Shown piece by piece: positions 1 through 7,965 of a DNA stretch of 10,700 nt (position 1 is its first letter; every line of letters starts with the position of its first letter). The DNA is from an uncultured bacterium. GTDB lineage: Bacteria; Verrucomicrobiota; Kiritimatiellia; RFP12; UBA1067. The DNA lies in contig CAMIVJ010000063.1 in the NCBI GenBank assembly GCA_946401765.1, positions 1 to 10,700 of the forward strand, given 5' to 3'. The notes beneath the pieces were generated by a model. That model saw nothing but the letters and a program-made list of their open reading frames with translations. It searched no databases and was not told the DNA's origin. The position numbers and the translations under genes are program-made.

Positions 1-2
1 TC

Positions 3-227
3 GCGCCAGCGATGGCAGAACTGGCAGAACGGATTGCCAAGGCCGTGAAATCTGGTGACCGCAAGGCCGGTTTCTCCGTACATCCTAGATTCGCGGCGAT
101 CCGCAAGGCCGCGAAGGCGAAGCCGCTTGAATCGCTGAGGCCAACTCAGCCGCGCACGAACGAGTATTTCCGCAAAGTCCTTCACGGATTGACCGACAAT
201 GGCCTGATCAACGACTTCTCGCACTAG
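3..227 (+). CDS. 3' end of an unrecognised gene (partial, runs off the left edge)
   Basis: The frame is open from the first complete codon of the window to a TAG at 225-227. An ATG at 12 lies in the frame, but nothing marks it as a real start, because the frame continues upstream and no ribosome binding site is visible in the few bases available. The visible 75 residues are basic and alanine-rich at the N side (many Lys/Arg, as in 'AERIAKAVKSGDRKAG') and end in 'YFRKVLHGLTDNGLINDFSH'. Codon use is compatible with real coding sequence. I do not recognise the family. The basic character would suit a nucleic-acid-binding tail, but that is a guess. It is separated from the next gene by 119 bp that contain that gene's promoter, so the two are probably not one operon. 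Confidence 0.45.
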   Translation, partial: APAMAELAERIAKAVKSGDRKAGFSVHPRFAAIRKAAKAKPLESLRPTQPRTNEYFRKVLHGLTDNGLINDFSH

Positions 228-326
228 ACGCGCACGCTCTCGCACGACGGCGTTAAGCGCATCCGCCCGGCATTGCTGCGCGCACGGCGAGATGACTATT
301 TTGTCTGTTCCAGCATCCATCGACTG

Positions 327-335
327 TGGTATAAT
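327..335 (+). promoter_or_regulatory. Extended -10 promoter of the FAD-oxidoreductase gene
   Basis: TGGTATAAT at 327-335 is a perfect extended -10 (TG-n-TATAAT). The hexamer ends 11 nt before the ATG at 347, so transcription would start around 342 and leave a leader of about 5 nt. No good -35 hexamer lies 16-18 bp upstream (GTTCCA or TTCCAG are the nearest), as expected for an extended -10 promoter. The string TGGTATAATGTYGG recurs at the promoter of the NHL gene. Confidence 0.6.
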
Positions 336-346
336 GTTGGAAGCCT

Positions 347-3300
347 ATGAACAGAGCAATACTTTTCATCTTGTCAGCAGCGGTTGCTGCGAATGCGTGC
401 GCCGCTGTCCAGACGCTTGCGAAGATCGACCTATCCGGCATTGACGCCTCGAAGGCCATCGCCGGAATGGCCGCCGCAGGCAATCCCGCGGCATACGTCA
501 ACCGCGGCGCGGTCTATGCGTTCAACGGCGCCGGAATGAGCGCGGACGGCCTCAAGCATGGCACGACGGCGGACAACACGATGTTCATGCTGTCGTCGAA
601 CAATTCTGGGAGTTTCCCGTGGTACATCCAGGTCGACCTTGGCGCAACGCAGCGCATAGATGCCGTCCGGATCTACAACTTCAACTTCGCAAGAAACGGA
701 AACTCCTACACGTCGCGTGGCGTTAGGAACTTCAAGCTCTACGTCTCGACCGCCTCCGTCTGGCAGACCTCCTCCGCCGGAATCCAGTGGAACTATTCGT
801 TGGCGCTTTCGGGTCAGCTCGCACAGGCGAGCGGAACGGCCGACTATGCCGGCGAGTACTTCGAATTGCCGAAGCCCGTCAACGCCCGCTTCGTTGCGCT
901 TGTCGCGTTCGACGACTGGGACGGCGGCACAAGCAACTTGAACTACAATGGCATTGCGGAGATTCAGCTCTTCTCCGGCGGCGATCCGCTTGAAGAGCCC
1001 GCGCGACCAGCGGTGGAATCCTGCCTTGTCGAAGCCGAGGCGTTCGACGACAAGGGCGGATGGGTAGTCGATCCGCAGTTCGTTGAGCAGATGGGCTCGC
1101 CGTATCTGCTCGCGCATGGGAAGGGCATTCCCGTGGTGGACGCTAGGACGGTCGTCAACATCCTTCCGGGACGCGTCCGTGCCTGGGTGAGGACGCGCGA
1201 CTGGACGCCTGACTGGAGCGGCGAGAAGCCGGGGCGCTTCCAGCTGCTTCTCGGCGGAAGGACTTTCCCGAACACGCTCGGCGTCGCACCCGCCACGTGG
1301 GGCTGGGTCGATGCCGGAGTAGTCGAGGTCGGCGAAGGACCGCAGCTCCTAGCGCTCCACGACCTCACGGGCTTCGAGGGGCGCTGCGACGCGATCTACC
1401 TCTGCCCCGAGAACACGGCGACGCCTCCTGCCGACGCAGCCGCCCTTGCGACGTGGCGCGCGTCGGAACGCGGCGAGACAGGCGCGCCGGAGGACGTAGT
1501 GGAGGCGGACTTCGTGGTGGTAGGTGGAGGAATCTCAGGCACGGCGGCGGCGATCGCCGCCGCGGAAGCGGGAATTGGCGTTGTGGTGGTGCAGGACCGC
1601 CCGATGCTCGGCGGCAACGCGAGCGACGAGATACGCGTGGGCACCGGCAGAAGGGGCGACGAATACCATTGGATCGTCAAGGCGATCCGGAACAATTCGC
1701 CGAACGGCCAGTCGGAGGTGGCGGACGACGTAAACCGCATGAACCTCGTGCGGAGCTACCCGAACATCGCGCTCCACCTTGGCTGGCGCGCGTACGGAGT
1801 GGAGACGAATGCGGCGCGCAGGATCGTGGCGGTGGATGCGCGGAACATCGAGACGGGCGCGCGGCGGCGGTTCGTCGCGCCGCTCTACTGCGACGCCACG
1901 GGCGACGGGTGGATCGCCTACTGGGCGGGCGCGGCGTATATGCTCGGGCGCGAGGCGAAGGACGAGTTCGATGAGCCTATGCGCGCTCCGAATGCCGCCG
2001 ACACAAGCACGATGGGCAACTCTCTTCTCTGGACGACGAAGACGCAGAGCGACAATTACGTCTTCCCCGAAGTCCCATGGGCTACAAAGGTTAGCGGAAG
2101 CCTCTCCGCGCTAAGCGGCGACTGGACGTGGGAGGCGGGGCTCGACCCCGACGAAGACACGATCGACGACGCCGAGATGCTGCGCGACCGCCTCTTCCGC
2201 GCCATCTACGGCAGCTTCTACACTGCGAAGAAGAATTCCGCCAATGCAAAGCGCGTCTTCGACTGGGTGCCGTACATAGCGGGCAAGCGCGAAAGCCGAC
2301 GCATCGTAGGCGACTACGTGGTGAGCGAAAGGGATCTCACCGAGTGCAGGCAGTTCGAGGATGCGATCGGCATCGCAACCTGGACGATCGACCTGCACTG
2401 GAAGAACAACGAGGCAGGCTTCATCGCCAGCACAACGCACACCACTGTCGCCCCGTGGTGGATGCCGTACCGCTCGCTTTGCTGCCGCGACGTGCCGAAC
2501 CTGTTCCTGGCGGGGCGTTGCGCGAGCTACACGCACGTCGCACTCGGATCGTGCCGCGTGATGAGTTCGTGCGGACAGCAGGGTGTTGCCGTCGGGTATG
2601 CCGCAGCGCTCTGCAAGAAGCACGGCTGCCTACCGCGCGGGATATACCAGGACGCCGCGAAGACGACCGAGCTTCAGGAGCTCCTCAATCTCAAGCAGTC
2701 AGAGAAGTCCATGAAGGAATACAACTGGCCCGTTCCGCAGCCGATCCTAGTCGAACACGACCCGCTGATCGTCGACAACGCGGACGCGAAAGGCGTGGAG
2801 ATTTCAGGGGAGTGGACGGTGAGCAGCTTCAACTCGAACCGCGAGGGGGCCGACTATCTGCACAACAACAAGGCAGCGTCGGAAGACCTCTGGGTGCGCT
2901 ACAGGCCCGAGATTCCCTCGAATGCGGTCTACACAGTATTCCTCGTATGGAATGCAGACAGCGGCCGATCCTCCGCCGTGCCTGTAGAGATCACATATGA
3001 TGGCGGAGTCGTCACCAACTACGTCGACATGACGAAGTCGTCGGGTAAATGGGGCAGAATCGGCGAATGGCCGTTCGCGGCGGGGACGTCGGGTTCAGTG
3101 CGCATCATGACAATCGGCAATGCAGGCAAGACCGTCATCGCGGACGCGGTGAAGTTCGCGATTGTTGAGACGCTGGCGCCGTCGGAGGACACCGACAGAA
3201 ACGGTCTTCCCGACGCCTGGGAGAGGCTGCATTTCCTGCGTACGGTCGGTACGGATCCAACAGGCGACCCTGACGGCGACGGGCAGTCGAACACGTACGA

Positions 3301-3565
3301 GTACATCGTTGGGTCCGATCCGAACGTATTTAACAATCCCTTCGCCATTTATGACATCGCTTCGACCGGCGCGGGCGCCGTTTCGCTCGTGTGGAAGGGC
3401 AATGTCGGGCGCGTCTATCAGGTGAAGCGCGCCAAAGACGTGGCGGGGCCTTACGCAGACTACGGCGCGCCGATCGCCGCCGATGCTGACGGAAACTGCT
3501 CTATCGAGGTTCCAGCTGCAGATGCCGCAGCATTCTTCAAGATCGCAGTGTCTGTGGCGCCATGA
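347..3565 (+). CDS. Secreted modular FAD-dependent oxidoreductase (discoidin-like, FAD_oxidored, golvesin-like, Ca-binding repeat)
   Basis: The 1072-residue protein starts with a Sec-type signal peptide (MNRAILFILSAAVAANACA, cleavage near residues 19-20; no twin Arg). Modules follow in order. Residues 30-210 form an F5/8 type C (discoidin)-like domain. Residues 218-370 form a beta-rich domain of the 'EAEAFDDKGGWVVDPQF' kind often found ahead of this oxidoreductase. Residues 386-780 are a FAD_oxidored-type domain: dinucleotide-fold motif GGGISG (393-398), PMLGGNAS, DATGDG (516-521), RESRRIVGDY (648-657), LFLAGRC (719-725) and HVALGSCRVM. Residues 798-940 are a golvesin/Xly-type carbohydrate-binding-like domain (IVDNADAKGVEISGEW). 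Residues 948-987 are an Asp-rich calcium-binding repeat (DTDRNGLPDAWE, DPDGDGQSN). Residues 995-1072 are a C-terminal beta-sandwich (YQVKRAKDVAGPY). FAD binding is well supported; the oxidised substrate is unknown, though the added modules suggest glycan or cell-surface attachment. The ATG at 347 is chosen because the signal peptide begins there and the promoter lies just upstream. The gene ends 31 bp from the convergent NHL gene. Confidence 0.9.
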   Translation: MNRAILFILSAAVAANACAAVQTLAKIDLSGIDASKAIAGMAAAGNPAAYVNRGAVYAFNGAGMSADGLKHGTTADNTMFMLSSNNSGSFPWYIQVDLGATQRIDAVRIYNFNFARNGNSYTSRGVRNFKLYVSTASVWQTSSAGIQWNYSLALSGQLAQASGTADYAGEYFELPKPVNARFVALVAFDDWDGGTSNLNYNGIAEIQLFSGGDPLEEPARPAVESCLVEAEAFDDKGGWVVDPQFVEQMGSPYLLAHGKGIPVVDARTVVNILPGRVRAWVRTRDWTPDWSGEKPGRFQLLLGGRTFPNTLGVAPATWGWVDAGVVEVGEGPQLLALHDLTGFEGRCDAIYLCPENTATPPADAAALATWRASERGETGAPEDVVEADFVVVGGGISGTAAAIAAAEAGIGVVVVQDRPMLGGNASDEIRVGTGRRGDEYHWIVKAIRNNSPNGQSEVADDVNRMNLVRSYPNIALHLGWRAYGVETNAARRIVAVDARNIETGARRRFVAPLYCDATGDGWIAYWAGAAYMLGREAKDEFDEPMRAPNAADTSTMGNSLLWTTKTQSDNYVFPEVPWATKVSGSLSALSGDWTWEAGLDPDEDTIDDAEMLRDRLFRAIYGSFYTAKKNSANAKRVFDWVPYIAGKRESRRIVGDYVVSERDLTECRQFEDAIGIATWTIDLHWKNNEAGFIASTTHTTVAPWWMPYRSLCCRDVPNLFLAGRCASYTHVALGSCRVMSSCGQQGVAVGYAAALCKKHGCLPRGIYQDAAKTTELQELLNLKQSEKSMKEYNWPVPQPILVEHDPLIVDNADAKGVEISGEWTVSSFNSNREGADYLHNNKAASEDLWVRYRPEIPSNAVYTVFLVWNADSGRSSAVPVEITYDGGVVTNYVDMTKSSGKWGRIGEWPFAAGTSGSVRIMTIGNAGKTVIADAVKFAIVETLAPSEDTDRNGLPDAWERLHFLRTVGTDPTGDPDGDGQSNTYEYIVGSDPNVFNNPFAIYDIASTGAGAVSLVWKGNVGRVYQVKRAKDVAGPYADYGAPIAADADGNCSIEVPAADAAAFFKIAVSVAP

Positions 3566-3568
3566 AGA

Positions 3569-3584
3569 GGCGTTAAGGCGTTAG
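3569..3584. repeat. Tandem 8-bp repeat in the convergent gap
   Basis: GGCGTTAA at 3569-3576 is followed directly by GGCGTTAG at 3577-3584, in the 31-bp gap between the two convergent genes. A further GGCGTTAAG occurs at 249-257 upstream of the oxidoreductase gene. No stable hairpin with a T-tract, hence no clear intrinsic terminator, is visible in the gap; the best stem is only about 3 bp (GCT-ATTTG-AGC). This may be chance. Confidence 0.3.
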
Positions 3585-3596
3585 GCTATTTGAGCG

Positions 3597-5570
3597 CTAC
3601 TGAAACTCTAGCTCTCCCCAGAAGCTGGGCTGCAGCTCGGCCTCGGAGGGCAGGTCGGCGGTGATCGCGGTAGCCTTGTTCGCCCAGTAGTGGCGAGCGT
3701 TGACGTGTCCGTTCTCCGCTCTGAGAACGCCGATGTCGGCCTTGATGCGCTGACCCTTCTTGGGCGGAATCTTCCATCCGAGCACGGCGAGCGGAACCGA
3801 CACCTCGTAGTGTCCCTTGTTGTCCTTTGCGAACTGTACCTTGTCGCTGACATCGTCGATCTGGTCGAACGTCACCTCGCGCACGGGCGACTTGAATGCT
3901 ACAGCCCTTGCGGGATCGGCCTTAGCCATCTTCTGCCTGTACACGAGCGCCTTGGGCTTGCCGTTGACGAGCGTGACGAGGAAGCGGATGTCGCCAGGAA
4001 CCGGCGCCGTGCGCTTAGCCTGTGCGGACGCATCGAGGCCGAGCATAAGGTCGAGGCATCCGCCGGTCTTGAACGGCGCCGTGGGGTTTTCGTTGCTGTT
4101 GTTGAGAAGATCGCGGTTGCCGGTCGCCCACACGGCGCAGAGCCTGTCGCCGCTTACCGCGACGCCGCCCCTGATGTCGAAGGGATGCGATGACGAGTCG
4201 AAGAACGCATACGCGCCCTGCTGTTCGATGTTCACGCGCGTGACGCTTTTCCAGTCGTCGAACGAACCGTCTATCTTGATCGCCCCCTCGGACATTATCG
4301 GCGCCTGGATGACGCCGCTTCCTTCCCTCGCGCGGCGCTGCGCCTCCAGTTCGGCGCGGTAGACGCGCACCTTGTCGAGGTCCGCCTTCGTGACTGTGAA
4401 CTTGAACGGCGCTATGGGCCTCAGCGAGCCGAAGCCGAGAAGACTCAAGATCTTCGTTCGGCACGTCATGAAGACGGTTCCTGAGTCGGAGCACGTCGCG
4501 GTTGTCCAGAAGTTCTCGCTGTGGATCGTCTCGCCGGACATTTCCAGCCCGCGAACATCCTCGGGAACACCGAATCCGCGGCACTGGCGTTCGTCTCCGA
4601 AAACAGACGTGATGAAAAGTCCGTCCTGCGTGAATGCGTATACACTGCCGGTGTTGCCGCTCATGAGCCATATCGGAGCGACCCTGGAGCCTTTGGGCCT
4701 CATGAGTGGACCCATTACGCGGACGGTTCCGATGAGTTCGCCTGGCTTCTTGGGCGTGGGCGCGGAGTGCGACGCATGGAGTCCGGGCCAGTAGGACGGA
4801 ATCGACCATGTCGCATTCATGCCCCTTTTGCCGCCTGCCAGGGAATGCGCCGGATATGGCTTTGCGCTGTTGGCCATGACAAACACTCCGGTGGAGTCCG
4901 CAAGCACGTAGTTGCCGCCGTCGGAAGGGGACCACTTGATGTCTTCGCACAGCGTCTCCGCCTTGTCAAGGCTGTAGAGCGGCGCATCGCAGCCTTTCTG
5001 CCATTCCGGGACGAGTCTCTTCGCCTTGTTGTCGTGCAAGATAGTTATCGACATGTCGTCCTGCACAATCGGCGAGCCGCCGCGGCGTGCGTCGATCTTC
5101 ACTTCCGCAGGCGACATCTTTCCGTCGTTGTCGCGGTCGCACCAGATGTAGAATCCGCCGCCGTGGTTTTTCGGATCGGGCCAGCAGTTCTTGAACTCGG
5201 GTTTTTCGAGGACGCTGCGAAAGGTGCTTGTATCGCCCATGGAGACGCACGGACGCATCCTGCCGCCGCCGCAGTCGGTGTACATCGACATTGTAGACGG
5301 ACCCGCGACCGGACTGTTGTTGTAGCTGTTGTTGAGGAATCTGCGTCCTTTGTGATACGTCGCGCGTTCAGGGAACGTGCCCCAGTCGCCGTAGCCGCCG
5401 GGCGGACTGAAATTGAAGTCTCCTGCGTACGCAAGGATGTTGACGAGTTTCGCCTCGCCCTTTTCCCAGTCGAGGTCGAACTCCATCATGCCGTTGCCTT
5501 CGGCGTAGTACCACTTGCGCGGATTGTGTCCGTCTATCGTCCCGCCCTCGCCGTACTTGGCGTGTCCGAA
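3597..5570 (-). CDS. C-terminal part of the NHL/CBM9-like secreted protein, downstream of an in-frame TGA
   Basis: This frame continues, with no shift, the N-terminal piece at 5571-7934; only the TGA at 5573-5571 separates them. It is open from 5570 to the TAG at 3599-3597. The first ATG is at 5489 but has no Shine-Dalgarno site, promoter or signal peptide and falls inside a domain, so an independent gene is unlikely. In full-length numbering (TGA = codon 788), residues 789 to about 1195 continue the beta-propeller region (YGEGGTIDG, YYAEGNGMMEFDLDWEKGE, SGNTGSVYAFTQDGLFITS). Residues 933-944 are a canonical EF-hand/dockerin-type loop, DRDNDGKMSPAE, with Asp at 1, 3 and 5, Gly at 6 and Glu at 12. 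A charged helical linker (VYRAELEAQRRAREG) follows. Residues 1215-1445 are a CBM9-like/DOMON-like domain (IKIDGSFDDW, HYEVSVPLAVLGW, FWGELEF). If the TGA stops translation, this part would be untranslated. Its intact frame suggests very recent disruption, read-through or a sequence error. Confidence 0.75.
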   Translation of the reverse strand, partial: FGHAKYGEGGTIDGHNPRKWYYAEGNGMMEFDLDWEKGEAKLVNILAYAGDFNFSPPGGYGDWGTFPERATYHKGRRFLNNSYNNSPVAGPSTMSMYTDCGGGRMRPCVSMGDTSTFRSVLEKPEFKNCWPDPKNHGGGFYIWCDRDNDGKMSPAEVKIDARRGGSPIVQDDMSITILHDNKAKRLVPEWQKGCDAPLYSLDKAETLCEDIKWSPSDGGNYVLADSTGVFVMANSAKPYPAHSLAGGKRGMNATWSIPSYWPGLHASHSAPTPKKPGELIGTVRVMGPLMRPKGSRVAPIWLMSGNTGSVYAFTQDGLFITSVFGDERQCRGFGVPEDVRGLEMSGETIHSENFWTTATCSDSGTVFMTCRTKILSLLGFGSLRPIAPFKFTVTKADLDKVRVYRAELEAQRRAREGSGVIQAPIMSEGAIKIDGSFDDWKSVTRVNIEQQGAYAFFDSSSHPFDIRGGVAVSGDRLCAVWATGNRDLLNNSNENPTAPFKTGGCLDLMLGLDASAQAKRTAPVPGDIRFLVTLVNGKPKALVYRQKMAKADPARAVAFKSPVREVTFDQIDDVSDKVQFAKDNKGHYEVSVPLAVLGWKIPPKKGQRIKADIGVLRAENGHVNARHYWANKATAITADLPSEAELQPSFWGELEFQ

Positions 5571-5573
5571 TCA
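5571..5573 (-). other. In-frame TGA interrupting the NHL/CBM9 gene
   Basis: On the minus strand the codons read GGC AAG CTC GTA AAG ACG TGA TTC GGA CAC GCC AAG TAC GGC, so the TGA sits between '...GKLVKT' and 'FGHAKYGEGG...'. Both flanks match one continuous propeller segment, and an aromatic residue such as Trp (TGG) would fit at this spot. One G-to-A change would turn TGG into TGA. Normal TGG Trp codons are common throughout the gene, and the oxidoreductase gene itself ends with TGA, so a general reassignment of TGA is unlikely. The 31 bp before the convergent gene would leave no room for the oxidoreductase to read far past its own TGA. Confidence 0.85.
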
Positions 5574-7934
5574 CGTCTTTACGAGCTTGCCATCGGCGGA
5601 CCAGAGACTGCAGCGTTTGGGGAGGTTGAAGTTCTCCGCTACCCAGAGCCGCCCCTCGCAGTCGACGGCCATGCCGTGCGGCGCGCGCATCTGCTCTGCA
5701 ACATAGGGCCCGCTCTCGATCTTTCCCTTCCTGCCAACGGTGCGCAAAAGCGCGCCAGAGCGCTCATACACCTTGACCTGGTTGGAATCGCCGCCTTCAG
5801 AGACGTACAAGTTCCCATTGCGGTCGATCGTCAGCCCGCGCGGATGGTCGAGCCCTACCTTGACAACCGCCTGGAACTTTCCGTCTACGATCTTGCCGAC
5901 CTTCTCGTCGGAGATGGCCCATAGCGTTCCGTTCGCGGGGTCGTATGCGAGTCCGCGCGGATTTTGCACGCCTTGTATCTTCTCGACGATAGTACCGTCG
6001 TCCGTGTTGATGATCCATATCGTGTGCTGCTTGTTGAGCGAGAGAGCCATTCGACGATTGTAGATGGCTGTGCCGTCGAGAAGCTGGTCGTTGGGGCACT
6101 TGGGCTCGCGGATTATCGGGAGCCTCGCAATCTGGTGCACGTGGTGGAGGTTCTCCTTGCGCAGCGCATTGATTCGCACCTCCTTCTGAGCGTCGTCTCC
6201 GTCCTTGTCGAAGACGGCCGCAGTGTAGACGGCGTTCTTTGGATCGGCGTCAGGACCTAGGTCGCTGCAAAGGTACGGCGCGGCGAGCCAGTTGCCGCCG
6301 ACCCACGTCATGCCGCCGCGTTTGACGCCGTCCATGTCAACCCAGATGATTCCGTGCAGGCCTTCCGTGACGAGCGCGCCGAAGAAGACTAGCGGTTTGC
6401 CGTTGGGCATTCCCGTGCCCGGACAGTATGCGGCGGCCTGCGGGTTGCCGTGGTTGGAGAGCCAGTCGCTGCCGTTGTCGCCTGAGACCCAGCGTCCGGA
6501 GATGTAGCACCCAAACTCGTAGCGGGGCGTGATCTTGCCGTGGTAGAGTCCGCGAACGACGTAGTCGCCCGGCGCGACAGGCTGGTCTGGGATTCGGTAG
6601 AGGCCGTGGTTGGCGGCGTCGAGGTCGCGTCCGAGATCGTCCGAGCCGTCCCACCAGAAGACGTTCTTTCCTGCCGGATACGGCTTGTCGCAGACGAGGT
6701 TGCACAGGCGGCGGCCCGTCTTGTCTTCGAGGACGAGCGTGACGTTGCCGGCTTCGGGAAGCTCAAAGTGGATCGGAATCGGCGGATGTATCTCGCGATT
6801 GAGCCTGCGCACGAACTCGGGCGCCAGATGCTTCGCGGCCGTACCAAGCGTACCGAGCGCTAGCACTTCGCCGACGACAACGCGCCTGTCGTTCCAGTGG
6901 TAGCCTGCGACATGCGGATGCCCGCAGTGTTCAGTTCCCGTCACTCGCACGCGCACGGCGCGCGTTTTGACGGGCTTGTCGAAGTTGAGAAAGTTGGGGA
7001 AGGTCCACGGAAAGTTGAACTCGAAGCCGGAGAACGCCTTAAGAAACTTCCAGTCGTCCTCTCTCGCCGCGCCGGGGTCCCGATCCTTTGGCCCTGCGTA
7101 TATGTCGACTTCGGCCGCGCCGCATCCGCAGTGCAGGAGCACGAGCGAGTCGATCTCCACGGGCTCGGGCCAGGCGAGCCAGAAGACGCCGGGGTTGTCC
7201 TTCGAGATCTTCGGCAGATTGTCGTCTCTGGCCTCGAGGTTGCTCCAGCAGTTGTGGAGTCCGTTGTCCTGTCCGTCGTTCAGCCTGTCAGCGCGCTTTG
7301 GGTATTGGTTGGAGTATGCCTTTGCGAAACGTCCGAGGCTCAGCCTGCGCTTGGGCATGAGAAGGATCGTGTTTATCCATCCGCGCTTGTCCGAGTCGAG
7401 CGGCTGGGCGGTGTGTGTGTACCTCACGGCACGGGTCTTCGTGCCTTCGGGGAACACCCATACAATGAATCCGTTCATGCCGGATTTCGAAATCTTGCCG
7501 TCCTTGAGGAGATGCTCGCCGGAGATCCACTGGCTCTCGTCGTTCATGTCGCCTGGATACTTTGCAGTCGGTTTGAGGACGCTGACGCGGTCATTGGCGG
7601 AACTCAGGATCGCGCCGACGGGAATTTCCTCCTTGAAGGCATATCTGAGATGCTGGGTGAGCTGCTTGGCGTCGCGCCTGCCGAAATGTTCGCCGTAGGG
7701 CGAGCGGTTGTTTCCGTTTCGGCGCCAGAGAATCTGGTGAGGATCGGGCAGTCCTTCCTTCGTCTCCGCACCGTCCGTCCACACGGCGCAGGCTTCGCGG
7801 TCGATGTTCTCGTTCGTAACCCGCGTGTCGGCGAGCTCTCCTGGATTGACGGCGAAAGACGCCTGGGCGACAAGCGCGAGCGCCATCGTCGCCATCTCCT
7901 TCACAACATGCTTCTGCTTGTTCGTTTTTACCAT
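5571..7934 (-). CDS. N-terminal part of a secreted NHL-repeat beta-propeller protein
   Basis: This piece is 787 residues long when started at the ATG at 7934. An upstream in-frame ATG at 7961 would add MPLLWYNVG, but those codons are the promoter itself (TGG TAT AAT). Starting at 7934 gives a proper signal peptide: basic MVKTNKQKHVVKE, hydrophobic MATMALALVAQA, cleavage near SFA|VN (residue 28). Residues about 60-250 are unrecognised beta-rich sequence. Residues 250-365 resemble a discoidin/galactose-binding fold (FWLAWPEPVEIDSLVLLHC ... RAVRVRVTG). Residues 385-466 resemble a FlgD-type Ig-like domain (NVTLVLEDKTGRRL, AGKNVFWWDGSDDLGR, APGDYVVRGLYHG). Residues 470-787 are propeller blades with clear NHL repeats from about 635 (VQNPRGLAYDPANGTLWAIS, LDHPRGLTIDRNGNLYVSEG, MRAPHGMAVDCEGRLWVAEN). 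The piece ends in mid-propeller, so the 787-residue product would probably not fold normally. Role: likely export and binding of glycan or another surface ligand. No enzyme active site was recognised. Confidence 0.8.
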   Translation of the reverse strand: MVKTNKQKHVVKEMATMALALVAQASFAVNPGELADTRVTNENIDREACAVWTDGAETKEGLPDPHQILWRRNGNNRSPYGEHFGRRDAKQLTQHLRYAFKEEIPVGAILSSANDRVSVLKPTAKYPGDMNDESQWISGEHLLKDGKISKSGMNGFIVWVFPEGTKTRAVRYTHTAQPLDSDKRGWINTILLMPKRRLSLGRFAKAYSNQYPKRADRLNDGQDNGLHNCWSNLEARDDNLPKISKDNPGVFWLAWPEPVEIDSLVLLHCGCGAAEVDIYAGPKDRDPGAAREDDWKFLKAFSGFEFNFPWTFPNFLNFDKPVKTRAVRVRVTGTEHCGHPHVAGYHWNDRRVVVGEVLALGTLGTAAKHLAPEFVRRLNREIHPPIPIHFELPEAGNVTLVLEDKTGRRLCNLVCDKPYPAGKNVFWWDGSDDLGRDLDAANHGLYRIPDQPVAPGDYVVRGLYHGKITPRYEFGCYISGRWVSGDNGSDWLSNHGNPQAAAYCPGTGMPNGKPLVFFGALVTEGLHGIIWVDMDGVKRGGMTWVGGNWLAAPYLCSDLGPDADPKNAVYTAAVFDKDGDDAQKEVRINALRKENLHHVHQIARLPIIREPKCPNDQLLDGTAIYNRRMALSLNKQHTIWIINTDDGTIVEKIQGVQNPRGLAYDPANGTLWAISDEKVGKIVDGKFQAVVKVGLDHPRGLTIDRNGNLYVSEGGDSNQVKVYERSGALLRTVGRKGKIESGPYVAEQMRAPHGMAVDCEGRLWVAENFNLPKRCSLWSADGKLVKT

Positions 7935-7940
7935 GCCGAC

Positions 7941-7949
7941 ATTATACCA
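7941..7949 (-). promoter_or_regulatory. Extended -10 promoter of the NHL gene (leaderless start)
   Basis: On the minus strand, TGGTATAAT (7949-7941) is followed by GTCGGC and then the ATG at 7934. The -10 hexamer ends 6 nt before the ATG, so the expected transcription start is the A of the start codon. There is no space for a ribosome binding site. A possible -35 TTGTGA (7971-7966) lies 19 bp upstream of the hexamer, which is longer than ideal. The ATG at 7961 would be upstream of the transcript start and therefore unusable from this promoter. Confidence 0.6.
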
Positions 7950-7965
7950 TAATAATGGCACAGTC

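Noticed and set aside
2128..3000. 290-codon plus-strand frame inside the oxidoreductase gene
   Set aside because: Arg-rich out-of-frame shadow; the real frame has continuous FAD-domain motifs through this stretch.
3566..3596. Bidirectional intrinsic terminator between the convergent genes
   Set aside because: No stem longer than about 3 bp and no T-tract; only a tandem GGCGTTAA/G repeat is present.
5540..5573. Selenocysteine insertion at the internal TGA
   Set aside because: A small hairpin CGCC-AAGTAC-GGCG with GT in its loop starts 8 nt after the TGA. The stem is only 4 bp, there is no Cys/Sec redox motif nearby, and a secreted propeller protein is an unlikely selenoprotein. A Trp codon turned to TGA is simpler.
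4521..5924. 467-codon plus-strand open frame opposite the NHL gene, spanning the internal TGA
   Set aside because: It is rich in Arg, Val, His and Ala without recognisable motifs, and the opposite strand carries clear NHL, EF-hand and CBM9-like sequence. Such antisense frames are common in GC-rich DNA.
3566..7934. General reassignment of TGA to Trp in this genome
   Set aside because: TGG is used for Trp throughout all genes, and the oxidoreductase gene ends naturally at a TGA after a complete C-terminal domain.
7935..7961. Start of the NHL gene at the upstream ATG (7961)
   Set aside because: The nine extra codons coincide with the TGGTATAAT promoter box and would spoil the signal peptide; the ATG at 7934 gives a normal one.
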